A DNA stretch of 64,000 nt from Bacillota bacterium. Lineage in GTDB: Bacteria; Bacillota; Sulfobacillia; Sulfobacillales; Sulfobacillaceae. The notes below the pieces were generated by a model, which was not told where the DNA came from, did no database searches, and was given only the letters and a program-made list of their open reading frames with translations. The DNA lies in assembly GCA_026627065.1 (NCBI GenBank), contig JAPNUO010000002.1, positions 486,899 through 550,898 on the forward strand, given 5' to 3'. Shown here one piece after another: positions 8,931 to 17,210 of the stretch; positions within the stretch are counted from its first letter, which is position 1, and each line of letters starts with the position of its first letter. The position numbers were made by a program, and so were the translations under genes.

Positions 8931-9767
8931 GAGCCGCGAAAAGGAATTCTGCTGTATTTCGAAGGGACGCGCCCTTGGTCGTCAACCCGGCCAACCGGCG
9001 CATCCCTCTTTTTGAGTCCCAATGGTGGGGGTGTCATTTGTTGGCGAAACCATGGAGCGCCTTGCCCGCAATTCGGACATGCAGGACCACCCCGGCATAA
9101 CGTTTAACGAGAGGATGCGCCAGGTGTCCAACAATTTAAGTGCTCCTGCGTGCCATTGCGACGCCTGGAATCCGGGCACCCCGATGTCTTAGGCGTGTCG
9201 CGCGGGCCTTCTTTGTGGCCAAACGGGTTGGCTCGGCGTCTTCGTGGACTCGGGTTGCTCCCCCTGCCCGCCCGGGTTGTTGGCGGCGCCGCCCATGAGC
9301 TCGGCGCTGCGCCGAACCGCTACCTTCTTCCCCTACGGAGACTCGAGATCGCCTACGACCCATTGTGCGGCTCGGCATTCAGCCGGAAGAAGCGCGGACG
9401 CTGGACCGCCGCTTGCTGGGAGGAGCGGAGGAAAGGCTGGACGTCCGAGCGCTTGCGTGATACAGGGGCTCGACAAGATTGCCGAGCCCAGCGGTCTATG
9501 CATTTTATGCGATTTGCGCCGCGCCTTTCAAGCGGTTACGCGAAAGCGGAAGGGCGGCAACCGTAGGGTCAAGCGCGTGCCCTTGCCGACGAACCAGATC
9601 GCTCAGGACGTTGCGGTGCCCGCCGGATATCGAGCGGCGGATAACCTCGTCCGCAATCTCTCGAACAAGCGGATGCCCCGGGTCGCCAGCCCCGGCAACG
9701 TGCGGAAGGACGTCGGGACCACCATGGCCGAAGCACTCTCGTGGTTCGCCAGGATGGGGTCCGAACG
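8931..9767. other. 837 bp without an intact gene; decayed coding sequence suspected
   Basis: All frames are broken by stops. The only hints are a plus-strand trace near 9070-9170, where one frame gives CPQFGHAGPPRHN and another a little later gives GVQQFKCSC, together resembling the zinc ribbon (CPxCG ... GxQxFKC) at the front of several transposase families, and a run of open reading on the minus strand at about 9505-9760 with no recognisable domain. I see no inverted-repeat ends. The stretch lies between the end of the acyl-CoA operon and the minus-strand PaaC-like gene and is best treated as a graveyard of old insertions. Confidence 0.4.
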
Positions 9768-10517
9768 CTACGCTTGGGCGAGCGAGCGATGGATTGGAAA
9801 AGCAGCGTCGTCGGGGAAGGTATGGTGGCGCGCGCGACGGCCGGGAGGCGGAAGGTCGCGGGGAATCACGAGTCCCACCTGCGTCAATTGGGGAGTGATC
9901 TGGTGAAGAAATTGCTGCCTTAAGGCGCTCGGTCGCATCTCCGCCACATCCCAGGCAGCCCAGGCGGTGTCGGGCGTCCCCCATTCGCTGAAGTCGGCTA
10001 AAAAGGGCCAATCTTGAGTGAGCGCGGCTTGCAAGTCGTCCCGCGCCCTTTGGTCTTGTTGGCCCCAGTGGAAGAGTCGGATGAAAAGACGCTGGCTATA
10101 GCCGTGGCGCTCTGCCTCAATGGCGTCCCAAAGCGCCACGAGAGGGGCAAAGGCAATGTGGCGCAAGGCTTGGCGTCGAATGCTGTCGAATACTTCGAAA
10201 CAATAGCTGCGGATGAGCCACTCGGCCCAGTGAGGACTCGGCTCGCCCAGCAACCCGGCGTGACGCCAGCGGTCAAGGGGACGGCTGTAGCCAGGAGGGG
10301 AAGGGACGGGGGCGCGCATGGCTGTGACAAACGCGTAAAGCTGGTAGGCGTGCCGGAGGTAGATTTGGCTTAACGTGGCCTCCAACAGCCCCTCGTCGGA
10401 CGTTGGGGCCTGGCCTACCCAGCTTAACCCCGCTTGTCCCATCATCCAGGCGTCGTCGGCAACGGTCATTAAGAGCTGGGTTAACGGGTGCGTCAATTCA
10501 CGATTGACAAGCGGCAT
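9768..10517 (-). CDS. PaaC-like (phenylacetyl-CoA epoxidase structural subunit-like) protein
   Basis: A 249-residue, mostly helical protein. Its N-terminus ADDAWMMGQAGLSWVGQAP matches the PaaC pattern (G/A)DDA..(L/M)G....W.G.AP, and the overall layout follows PaaC: a helix with RHIAFAPLVALWDAIEAERH, then HWGQQ and a W.....P closing section. PaaC is the ferritin-fold structural subunit of the ring-epoxidising complex PaaABC(D)E, but no other paa gene is present, so an epoxidase role is doubtful. Start at 10517: ATG preceded on this strand by AGGAGGG, giving MPLVNREL. Its own promoter and a palindrome lie just upstream, divergent from a TetR gene. Confidence 0.55.
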   Translation of the reverse strand: MPLVNRELTHPLTQLLMTVADDAWMMGQAGLSWVGQAPTSDEGLLEATLSQIYLRHAYQLYAFVTAMRAPVPSPPGYSRPLDRWRHAGLLGEPSPHWAEWLIRSYCFEVFDSIRRQALRHIAFAPLVALWDAIEAERHGYSQRLFIRLFHWGQQDQRARDDLQAALTQDWPFLADFSEWGTPDTAWAAWDVAEMRPSALRQQFLHQITPQLTQVGLVIPRDLPPPGRRARHHTFPDDAAFPIHRSLAQA

Positions 10518-10537
10518 AACAACCCTCCTAAACAAAC

Positions 10538-10549
10538 AAGCAATTGCTT
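10538..10549. promoter_or_regulatory. 12-bp perfect palindrome at the transcription start of the PaaC-like gene
   Basis: AAGCAATTGCTT is a perfect inverted repeat immediately downstream of the -10 box of the minus-strand promoter, covering the predicted start of transcription. This is a typical repressor position. The neighbouring TetR protein is a possible binder, although this site differs in sequence from the TetR-promoter palindrome. Confidence 0.45.
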
Positions 10550-10551
10550 TA

Positions 10552-10579
10552 ATTATAAGCGGTTTGTCCGGGGAATCAA
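10552..10579 (-). promoter_or_regulatory. promoter of the PaaC-like gene
   Basis: On the minus strand, TTGATT (10579-10574) and TATAAT (10557-10552) are separated by 16 bp, a good sigma-A promoter. The expected transcription start is near 10545. Confidence 0.6.
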
Positions 10580-10654
10580 GTCAGGGCAGCCTGGCCGGGT
10601 GAGTTTTTAGCAATATCAGATGTCGGCTTCAGCGCCCAATGCCCTCGGTTTATC

Positions 10655-10674
10655 TCAATCAAGTGATTGATTGA
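10655..10674. promoter_or_regulatory. TetR-type operator
   Basis: TCAATCAA, four bases, then TTGATTGA: an exact inverted repeat with 8-bp arms. The right arm contains the -35 hexamer TTGATT of the regulator's own promoter, so binding would block RNA polymerase. Size and symmetry are those of TetR-family operators. Confidence 0.6.
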
Positions 10675-10696
10675 TATTCGGAAAAAGAGCTATACT
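10667..10696 (+). promoter_or_regulatory. promoter of the TetR-MFS-alcohol dehydrogenase unit
   Basis: TTGATT (10667-10672), 18-bp spacer, TATACT (10691-10696). The -35 box lies inside the 20-bp inverted repeat, which suggests autoregulation. Confidence 0.65.
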
Positions 10697-10726
10697 AGCC
10701 ACGCAAGGGTGTCAGAGGGGACGATC

Positions 10727-11407
10727 ATGGAGCACGCAGCGACGCCGCCGACCATGCGCGGGAAGACCACCCGTGCCCATATTGTGGAGACGGCCTATCA
10801 ACTTTGTGCAGAACAGGGCCTGCGACGCCTGCGGACTCGATCGGTGGCCGAGCGGGCCGGTGTCAACATTGCGACGTTGCATTATTACTTCCCCTCAAAG
10901 CGCGATTTGCTGACAGCCGTGCTAGACTGGCTTTTGACGCGGTTTCGCGAAAAAGGGCCACATCGGCTCACGCTTTCCGAAGAATTGGGCGCGTCGGTGG
11001 AATGGGCGAGTCGGGAGCCAGCCATGTTGGCGGTCTGGTACGACTTCTGGAACTTTAGCCGGACGGATTCCGTGTTTCGGGCCATGATTCACGACCAGCT
11101 CTTGGGGTGGCGGGGGCGTTTGGCCGAGTTGAGCCATGAGCCGCGTTCGTCTCCCCAAGCAACGGTCCTGTTGGCATTGGCCTTGGGACTGCCGATTGTG
11201 GCCTCGACGTTGCCGGAGCTCTGGTCGGAGGAGACGTTGACAGCGGCGGTGCAAGGATGGCTCCGCAGGATGGACGGAGATGCGGAAAATGGACAGGAGG
11301 AGTGTCACGCACGTGAAGGCAACGGAGGCTCAGGTGCAACACGCGCCGGTCAAGACAGGTTGGGCTCTGGCGGTGATCGTGACGGGCGTGTTGGTGGCCG
11401 CGGTTGA
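10727..11407 (+). CDS. TetR-family transcriptional regulator
   Basis: A 226-residue regulator. The N-terminal helix-turn-helix lies at about residues 10-55 (TRAHIVETAYQLCAEQGLRR, then RSVAERAGVNIATLHYYFPS), with the usual LHYYF.SK.DLL turn. The start is ATG 10727 after AGAGGGGA. The frame is open back to 10667, but that would begin inside the promoter. The 3' end overlaps the MFS gene by about 95 bp. It is likely an autorepressor also controlling the MFS pump, and possibly the divergent PaaC-like gene, through the palindromes in the shared intergenic region. Confidence 0.88.
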   Translation: MEHAATPPTMRGKTTRAHIVETAYQLCAEQGLRRLRTRSVAERAGVNIATLHYYFPSKRDLLTAVLDWLLTRFREKGPHRLTLSEELGASVEWASREPAMLAVWYDFWNFSRTDSVFRAMIHDQLLGWRGRLAELSHEPRSSPQATVLLALALGLPIVASTLPELWSEETLTAAVQGWLRRMDGDAENGQEECHAREGNGGSGATRAGQDRLGSGGDRDGRVGGRG

Positions 11408-12773
11408 CACGACCATAGTGATTTTGGCCCTGCCAACCATGATGCGGGCGCTGCACGCTAATTTGGCGGCCATCGTCTGGGTAATTATGGCCTACCTGTT
11501 GGTGATTACCTTGCTGGCCACCCAGGTGGGGCGGCTGGGGGACATGTTTGGGCGCGTGCGCATGTACGAAATGGGGTTCTTGGTTTTTGTGCTGGGGTCG
11601 TTTTTGTGCGGGGTAGCGCAAAATCAAGACATGCTGATTAGTTTTCGGGTGCTGCAGGGCATTGGAGGGGCTCTCATTAGCGCCAACAGCGGGGCGGTCA
11701 TTGCCGACACCTTCCCGCCCGAACGGCGTGGACGCGCGTACGGCTTCACTAGCATCGGCTGGAATCTCGGAGCCATTTTGGGGATTTTGCTCGGCGGCGT
11801 GATTACCACGTATCTCACCTGGCGCTACATTTTCTTAATCAATGTGCCCATCGGTCTGGGGGCGGTGGTGGTGGCCTGGTTTGTCTTGAAAGATCATGGG
11901 CAGCGAGCCTCCCGCAAAATGGACTGGGGCGGGATGGTGCTTTTGGGAGCCGGACTCTTCTTGGTCCTCCTGACGATGATTCATGCGACATCCCATCCCT
12001 TTACGGCGCGCATGGGGGTGATGCTAGCGCTCGGCATGGTGCTGTTGGCGGTCTTTGTCCTGGTCGAGACGCGTCAGCCACAGCCCATGATGCATCTCGA
12101 ATTTTTCAAAAATCGCATCGTGAGCGCCTCGTTGTTGGCGGCCTTCTTCCAAGCGGTCGGCAACTATGCGGTGCTGTTTTTGGTCATCATGTACCTGCAA
12201 GGACTGCGCGGGTTAACCCCTTTGAATGCGTCGTTGCTGCTGGTCCCCGGCTACCTCGTGGGGGGCGTTTTAGGCCCCGTGTCCGGACGAATGGCTGATC
12301 GCGTCGGCTCTGCCCTGCCCGCGACCATCGGACTTGGCATCCAAGCCGTGGCTATGTTCCTTTACGCGCATTTGGGTCTCAAAAATCCCCTGTGGTGGGT
12401 GACGGGCATTAGCATCGTCAACGGCATCGGCAATGCTGGGTTCTTTCCCGCCAACAATACGGCGGTGATGAAGGGATCGCCGCGCGGCGAGTACGGCATT
12501 GCTTCGGGGATGCTGCGGACTTTTGCCAATATCGGCATGGTCCTCTCCTTTGCGTCGGCCATGTTGGTGGCCGCTACCCAGATTCCGCGCCAATTGGCCT
12601 TTGCCATTTTCGTGGGAACCACCGGACTGCGCGGCCCGCTCATGGTGGCGTTTAACCACGGCATGCACACCGCCTTTTATCTGGCCATCGGATTGATGGT
12701 GATCGCGGCGGTCTTCTCGCTGCTCCGCGGGCCGACGACCGCACCGCAAAAGGCGCCGGTGCCTCAGAGCTGA
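11313..12773 (+). CDS. MFS multidrug efflux transporter (DHA2, 14-TMS type)
   Basis: About 486 residues of almost continuous membrane helices. The N-terminal VTGVLVAAVDTTIVILALPTM is the DHA2 (EmrB/QacA) motif D1 (LD.TIVN.ALP), followed by the motif A variant GRLGDMFGRVRMY and motif C-like GIGGALISANSGAVIADTFP plus GWNLGAILGILLGG. It exports drugs or hydrophobic compounds by proton antiport. GTG 11313 has AGGAGG 12 nt upstream; ATG 11289 is an in-frame alternative. It sits between a TetR gene and an alcohol dehydrogenase, the usual arrangement of a ligand-induced pump. Confidence 0.88.
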   Translation: MKATEAQVQHAPVKTGWALAVIVTGVLVAAVDTTIVILALPTMMRALHANLAAIVWVIMAYLLVITLLATQVGRLGDMFGRVRMYEMGFLVFVLGSFLCGVAQNQDMLISFRVLQGIGGALISANSGAVIADTFPPERRGRAYGFTSIGWNLGAILGILLGGVITTYLTWRYIFLINVPIGLGAVVVAWFVLKDHGQRASRKMDWGGMVLLGAGLFLVLLTMIHATSHPFTARMGVMLALGMVLLAVFVLVETRQPQPMMHLEFFKNRIVSASLLAAFFQAVGNYAVLFLVIMYLQGLRGLTPLNASLLLVPGYLVGGVLGPVSGRMADRVGSALPATIGLGIQAVAMFLYAHLGLKNPLWWVTGISIVNGIGNAGFFPANNTAVMKGSPRGEYGIASGMLRTFANIGMVLSFASAMLVAATQIPRQLAFAIFVGTTGLRGPLMVAFNHGMHTAFYLAIGLMVIAAVFSLLRGPTTAPQKAPVPQS

Positions 12774-12801
12774 GATCGACGAGAGGCAAGGAGGAATGGT
12801 G

Positions 12802-13770
12802 ATGAAAGTTGTCGAGGTCCGAAGGGCCGGCGGCCCCCTGACCGTCGCGGAGCGGCCGTTGCCTCAGCCTCAGGCCCATCAGGTGAGAATTCGGGTCGAA
12901 GCTTGTGGCATATGCCATGGGGATCTGATGGCGGTGCACGGCTATCACCCCGGCATCACCTTTCCGAGGGTTCCCGGCCATGAGGTCATTGGCCGCATCG
13001 ACGCGGTTGGCCCGGAAGCGGAGGGGTGGACCGTAGGGCAACGGGTCGGGGTCGGCTATGTGCACGGGCCGCTTGGAGTGACGGGGGTGACGGTGGACGG
13101 CGGCTATGCGGAGTACATGGTGGCCCATGAGAACGCGCTCGTAGCCATCGACGAGGCCTGGGATGCGGTCGTCGCGGCGCCGCTCATGTGTGCGGGCGTG
13201 ACCACATTTAGCGCCTTGAGGCAGAGCGCAGCCCGGCCCGGCGACATCGTGGCCATCGTCGGGATGGGAGGGCTGGGCCACCTGGCGGTGCAGTATGCGC
13301 GCCATTTTGGCTACTACACAGTCGCATTGACGCGGTCGCCGGAAAAGGTAGAAGGGGCGCGGCAGCTCGGGGCTCACGAGGCGATTCTCATCGGGGCTGC
13401 CGATCCCGCAGCGGAGCTATTGCGCCTGGGGGGAGCCAAGCTCATTTTGGTCACCGCGCCCAATGCCGAACTCGCGAGCCAGTTGGTGCGCGGCCTGGCC
13501 CACGATGGCCAGCTGCTGACAGTCATTGGCGGCGGAGAACCGCTCGTCGTTTCGCCGGGCGAGATCTTGGGCCGGCGGTTGTCGATTCGCGGATGGCGCG
13601 TGGACGACCCTGAAGAGCTTCCGCGGGCCTTAGCATTTAGCCTCCGGGCCGGCGTCCGCCCGGAAGTCGAAGCCTACCCGCTCGATGAGGCGGCTTACGC
13701 CTTTCAGCGCATGCTGGATGGCACGGTGCACTACCGGGCAGTGCTCGTGCCGGGACGCAGCCAGGGCTAA
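12802..13770 (+). CDS. zinc-type medium-chain alcohol dehydrogenase lacking the structural-zinc lobe
   Basis: A 322-residue MDR-superfamily enzyme. Catalytic zinc ligands are visible: Cys38 in CGICHGD, His60-Glu61 in GHEVIG, and the cysteine of PLMCAGVTTF. The NAD(P) fold has VGMGGLGHLAVQYARHFG. It oxidises an alcohol or reduces an aldehyde. The four-cysteine structural zinc loop normally between GQRVGVG and GGYAEY is missing, replaced by a short stretch without cysteines, which also explains the shorter length. Start ATG 12802 has AAGGAGG 7 nt upstream; ATG 12796 is too close to it. The last 4 bp overlap the convergent M50-like gene. Confidence 0.85.
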   Translation: MKVVEVRRAGGPLTVAERPLPQPQAHQVRIRVEACGICHGDLMAVHGYHPGITFPRVPGHEVIGRIDAVGPEAEGWTVGQRVGVGYVHGPLGVTGVTVDGGYAEYMVAHENALVAIDEAWDAVVAAPLMCAGVTTFSALRQSAARPGDIVAIVGMGGLGHLAVQYARHFGYYTVALTRSPEKVEGARQLGAHEAILIGAADPAAELLRLGGAKLILVTAPNAELASQLVRGLAHDGQLLTVIGGGEPLVVSPGEILGRRLSIRGWRVDDPEELPRALAFSLRAGVRPEVEAYPLDEAAYAFQRMLDGTVHYRAVLVPGRSQG

Positions 13771-14147
13771 CGATGGCGCGGCGCATCCACTGAGCCGTGA
13801 CGCCAGAGCCTCAAGAGGCGAGTGCCGTCGTTGGGCACCAGGCCCCATGGGAAAAGGTTGAACAGCCATTGAGCGCTGAGCATCCAAAGCCACCAACGGA
13901 GGTCTTCGGGCCAAAGGGCCGCTGCACCGACTGCGACGCAGGCCTCCGCCAACGGCCCTGCCGCCAGCGTCCAAGCAATCTGCCGCAGTGAGAGCGGCGC
14001 CACGGAGAGCCGTACGCCCAACATCAATCCTTTGAATTCGACGCCGAGCCAGCGTCCGCCCAGGGCGTGGGTGATGACGACATGGCCTAATTCGTGAGCC
14101 AAGACCATGGCGCAGGCTATGGCGAGCAACATGAGCGGCGTGAGCAT
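13767..14147 (-). CDS. small M50-like membrane metalloprotease (site-2 protease type)
   Basis: A 126-residue membrane protein. An HELGH zinc motif sits in the first membrane segment (His18, Glu19, His22), and a second element LFNLFPWGLVPNDG resembles the (N)LxPxxxxDG motif that supplies the third zinc ligand in M50 proteases. Such proteins cleave substrates within the membrane, but this one is shorter than typical and lacks a PDZ domain, so its target is unknown. The start is ATG 14147 after AAGGGAAAG. It follows a macrodomain gene on the same strand and converges on the alcohol dehydrogenase. Confidence 0.7.
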   Translation of the reverse strand: MLTPLMLLAIACAMVLAHELGHVVITHALGGRWLGVEFKGLMLGVRLSVAPLSLRQIAWTLAAGPLAEACVAVGAAALWPEDLRWWLWMLSAQWLFNLFPWGLVPNDGTRLLRLWRHGSVDAPRHR

Positions 14148-14175
14148 GCTTTCCCTTCTTCCCGATGACTTTGTC

Positions 14176-14709
14176 TTAAGACGAAACGGCTTTTAAGAGG
14201 TTGCGATATACGGCCAAGTCATGCGGGCTAAAGAGAACGAAGCGCACGAGGCGGAGCTGGGGATACTGGGGCGCTTCTCGCATTACTGTGCGAATTGCCA
14301 CAGGCGCTGCCTCTTCGATGGGGTAGCCAAAGGTTCCGGTGGATATGGACGGGAAGGCAATCGAGGTAATGCCATGGGTGCCCGCCAGCTGCAGCGCTTT
14401 GGCATAACAGCGGGCCAAAAGGTCGCTGGGCTGGGGATCCACGTTCCAAATCGGCCCGAGGCAGTGGATCACGTAACGATTGGGCAGGCGATGGGCCGAG
14501 GTAATGACCGCCTCGCCGGGCTGAATGGGCGCCAGCGGGCGGCATTCCTCCGCCAATCCGGGCCCCGCGGCGCGGTGGATGGCGCCGGCCACGCCGCCCC
14601 CGGGCATCAGCCAGGCGTTGGCGGCATTGACAATGGCGTCGACGTCTTCCTGACGCGTGATATCTCCCTCTAGACACTCCAGGGCGAGAGAGTTCCACTG
14701 AACACGCAC
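14176..14709 (-). CDS. macrodomain protein (O-acetyl-ADP-ribose deacetylase family)
   Basis: A 177-residue Appr-1''-p-processing (macro) domain. The motifs are DAIVNAANAWLMPGGGVAGAIHRAAG near residues 25-50 (ADP-ribose binding and the catalytic asparagine/glycine loop), YVIHCLGPIW near 79, and IAFPSISTGTFGYPIEEAA near 116. It probably hydrolyses O-acetyl-ADP-ribose or removes ADP-ribose from targets in the cytoplasm. The start is GTG 14709 behind GGAGGGGG. It may be transcribed with the PEBP gene upstream (22 bp gap) and the M50-like gene downstream. Confidence 0.9.
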   Translation of the reverse strand: MRVQWNSLALECLEGDITRQEDVDAIVNAANAWLMPGGGVAGAIHRAAGPGLAEECRPLAPIQPGEAVITSAHRLPNRYVIHCLGPIWNVDPQPSDLLARCYAKALQLAGTHGITSIAFPSISTGTFGYPIEEAAPVAIRTVMREAPQYPQLRLVRFVLFSPHDLAVYRNLLKAVSS

Positions 14710-14731
14710 GAGGCCCCCTCCTTTCGTCGAG

Positions 14732-15208
14732 TTATTGGCGCTGATAGAGGCCGACCAGCCGGTTCATGCCAAGAAGATGAGGCTCGACCCGCTCCAGAAG
14801 CTGGCCCAAAGAAAGGCCCGGTTCCAGGCGGAGGTCTTCGTCCAGCGCGAGAAGCCAGAAAAAGTACTGATGCGGTCCGTGGCCAGGCGGAGGCATCGGC
14901 CCCGTATAGCCCGTGCGGCCCGCGTCGTTGGGACCGGTGGTGTAGTCGTTGACACCTTCCGGCAAACTGGTCACCGAGCCGGGGATGTTGTAGAGGACCC
15001 AGTGAGTAAAGCCATACCGCCCGGATGCCACCAGCGGGGCGGCAGGATCGTGGCAAAACAGGGCAAACGCTTTGGTATTCGCCGGGACCTTGGTCCAACT
15101 GAGCGGCGGCGAGACGTTAGCCCCTTCGCCGCTGTACTGCCGCGGCATGAAGCCGTTGTCGCTAAAGGCCGAGCTGGTCAAGGTGAGGTCTGATAAGGCG
15201 AATTTCAT
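14732..15208 (-). CDS. YbhB/YbcL-type PEBP (Raf kinase inhibitor-like) protein
   Basis: A 158-residue phosphatidylethanolamine-binding-protein fold. Family motifs are SPPLSWTKVPANTKAFALFCHDPAAP near residues 33-58, THWVLYNIP near 68 and GYTGPMPPPGHGPHQYFFWLLAL near 100-122, which together form the anion-binding pocket. Bacterial members are cytoplasmic and of unclear function. ATG 15208 has AGGAGG 7 nt upstream. It is the first gene of the small minus-strand unit PEBP-macrodomain-M50-like and is divergent from the aldo/keto reductase. Confidence 0.9.
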   Translation of the reverse strand: MKFALSDLTLTSSAFSDNGFMPRQYSGEGANVSPPLSWTKVPANTKAFALFCHDPAAPLVASGRYGFTHWVLYNIPGSVTSLPEGVNDYTTGPNDAGRTGYTGPMPPPGHGPHQYFFWLLALDEDLRLEPGLSLGQLLERVEPHLLGMNRLVGLYQRQ

Positions 15209-15266
15209 GGCACAACCTCCTTTTTCTTCTAAGTGTAGCCAAGCGACATCCTTGGGACAACGCTTA

Positions 15267-15275
15267 TGGTAAAAT
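15267..15275 (+). promoter_or_regulatory. extended -10 element before the aldo/keto reductase gene
   Basis: TGG followed directly by TAAAAT is an extended -10 (TGn-TAnnnT) about 35 bp before the ATG at 15310. No good -35 hexamer is seen at 17 bp. The same TGGTA-type core recurs before several other genes in this window. Confidence 0.45.
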
Positions 15276-15309
15276 TAGGATAGTTTGAGCAGAAGGAAGG
15301 TTAGCCAAC

Positions 15310-16290
15310 ATGGAATACCGGCGTTTAGGCCGCAGCGGCCTGGAAGTTTCGCGCATTTGCCTCGGATGCATGAGCTACGGCGTGGGGGAGCGGGGTCATC
15401 ACCCCTGGGTGCTCGCGGAGAGCGAAGCGCGCCCCTTTATTCGCCGTGCGTTGGATATGGGCATCAATTTTTTCGATACCGCCAACGTGTATTCGGGCGG
15501 GAGCAGCGAAGAGATTCTCGGGCGGGCGCTCAAGGACTTCGTCTCTCGCGAAGAGGTAGTCATCGCCACGAAAGTCCATGGGCGCATGCGACCCGGGCCC
15601 AATGGCGCCGGCTTGTCGCGAAAGGCCATTTTGCATGAAATTGACCAAAGCTTAAAGCGACTGGGCACCGACTACGTCGATTTGTACCAAATTCATCGGT
15701 GGGACTACCAAACGCCTATCGAAGAAACCCTGGAAGCCTTGGATGAGGTGGTGAAGGCCGGCAAAGCCCGCTATATTGGGGCTTCTTCCATGCACGCCTG
15801 GCAGTTCATGAAAGCTTTGGCCCTGCAGCGGCAACACGGCTGGGCGCAATTTATTTCCATGCAAAATTACGTCAACTTGCTCTACCGTGAAGAGGAACGG
15901 GAGATGTTGCCGTTGTGTCGCGAAGAGGGAGTGGGCGTCATCCCCTGGAGCCCCTTGGCACGCGGCCGTTTGGCAAGACCGTGGAATCAGGCCACGGCGC
16001 GGTCAGAGACCGACCAATTTGCCCGCACGCTTTACCAAAAAACCGAGGAAGAGGATCGGCGCGTGGTCGAAGCGGTGGAGGCCGTGGCGCGCGAGCGCGG
16101 CGTGCCGATGGCGCAAATTGCCCTCGCTTGGGTGCTGCAAAAGTCTCCTGTGGTGGCCCCTATTGTGGGGGCAACGCGATTGCAGCACCTCGAGGACGCT
16201 GTGGCGGCCTTGACCATTCAGCTCACGGAGGACGAGATTGCGCGCTTGGAAGCTCATTACGTGCCGCATGCGGTTGTGGGATTTGAATGA
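15310..16290 (+). CDS. aldo/keto reductase
   Basis: A 326-residue TIM-barrel oxidoreductase. The N-terminus MEYRRLGRSGLEVSRICLGCMSYG, the catalytic-site region GINFFDTANVYSGGSSEEILGRALK and the NADPH-binding tail AQIALAWVLQKSPVVAPIVGATRLQHLEDAV are characteristic of the general-stress/YajO-like AKR branch. It reduces aldehydes or ketones with NADPH; the substrate is unknown. The ATG at 15310 follows AAGGAAGG. The stop overlaps the ATG of the next glycosyltransferase gene by 4 bp (ATGA), so the two are probably read together, although their functions seem unrelated. Confidence 0.9.
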   Translation: MEYRRLGRSGLEVSRICLGCMSYGVGERGHHPWVLAESEARPFIRRALDMGINFFDTANVYSGGSSEEILGRALKDFVSREEVVIATKVHGRMRPGPNGAGLSRKAILHEIDQSLKRLGTDYVDLYQIHRWDYQTPIEETLEALDEVVKAGKARYIGASSMHAWQFMKALALQRQHGWAQFISMQNYVNLLYREEEREMLPLCREEGVGVIPWSPLARGRLARPWNQATARSETDQFARTLYQKTEEEDRRVVEAVEAVARERGVPMAQIALAWVLQKSPVVAPIVGATRLQHLEDAVAALTIQLTEDEIARLEAHYVPHAVVGFE

Positions 16291-17210
16291 GATCTGGTGT
16301 GACGGTGGTCATACCCACCTACGGCCATGCTGACTTTATCGCCACGGCACTGGACAGCGTGTTGAGACAGACGCTGGCGCCCGATGAGGTGTGGGTGATT
16401 AACGACGGGTCGCCGGACGCCACGGACGCGGCGGTGGCGCCGTACTTGCCCCGGATTCGCTACGTGGTTCAAAATCATCAGGGCGTCTCGGCAACGTTAA
16501 ACCGCAGCTTAGAGTGGGTGACGACGGACTGCGTGATGTTTTTGGCCTCCGACGATTGGCTGGAGCCTAATGCCTTGGAGGTGTTGTATGCGGGGCTCAA
16601 AGCGCATCCAGAAGTCGGGGTGGCCCACGCGAACCGTGGCAAATGGGTCAACGGCGTCCCGCTGGTGAAGGATGCAGAAGTGCTGCACTACGGAGTTTAC
16701 ACGGATTTGCCACGCCTCATCCTGCGCTACAGTGTCTACGCGCCGGCCGTGCTGTGGCGCACGGCGGCGCTTCATGAGATCCTTCCCATCCCCCCCTATC
16801 CTTACTGTCAGGACTGGTGGATGAGCATTCAGGTGGCGTTAAAGGGGTGGCCGTTTTTAGGAATCGAGGACATCCTCGGCCATTATCGTCGTCACGAAGG
16901 CAATACCACGCATCCTTCGCGCCTCGGCGAGATCGTTCGCGACGAGATCGCGATGCTGACGGAGCTGGTGAATTCCGGCCAGTTGTCTCGGGCCCTGGTG
17001 GATGTCGCCGAACGCGCTATCAGCGACCGTCAACGCGTGCTGGCATGGCGGTGCGTGGAAACGGGGCAATATGAGGAAGCCCGGCGCTTGTTTTGGCGTT
17101 TGGCTCAAGAGCGCGGGGGACGCGTCAATGCTGCCGCGGGCCTGCTTGCTTCGTGGATGCCCCGCACGCTTTATCTTTGGAGTCGGGAGGTTCGTCGGCG
17201 AGGGGCGTAG
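16287..17210 (+). CDS. family 2 glycosyltransferase
   Basis: A 307-residue GT-A fold enzyme. The start VTVVIPTYGHADFIATALDSVL is the classic GT2 nucleotide-binding strand-loop, followed by VINDGSPDAT and the metal-binding DxD-like FLASDDWLEP near residue 85. No membrane helices are seen, so it acts on the cytoplasmic side. It begins the polysaccharide-related region but is separated from the rest by a heme A synthase gene and an IS remnant. It is translationally coupled to the upstream aldo/keto reductase (ATGA overlap). Acceptor and donor are unknown. Confidence 0.88.
   Translation: MRSGVTVVIPTYGHADFIATALDSVLRQTLAPDEVWVINDGSPDATDAAVAPYLPRIRYVVQNHQGVSATLNRSLEWVTTDCVMFLASDDWLEPNALEVLYAGLKAHPEVGVAHANRGKWVNGVPLVKDAEVLHYGVYTDLPRLILRYSVYAPAVLWRTAALHEILPIPPYPYCQDWWMSIQVALKGWPFLGIEDILGHYRRHEGNTTHPSRLGEIVRDEIAMLTELVNSGQLSRALVDVAERAISDRQRVLAWRCVETGQYEEARRLFWRLAQERGGRVNAAAGLLASWMPRTLYLWSREVRRRGA

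Noticed and set aside
9505..10011. Minus-strand open frame of about 168 codons overlapping the PaaC-like gene end
   Set aside because: Half of it is a shadow of the PaaC-like gene in another frame; the remaining part has no ribosome site or recognisable domain and lies in decayed sequence.
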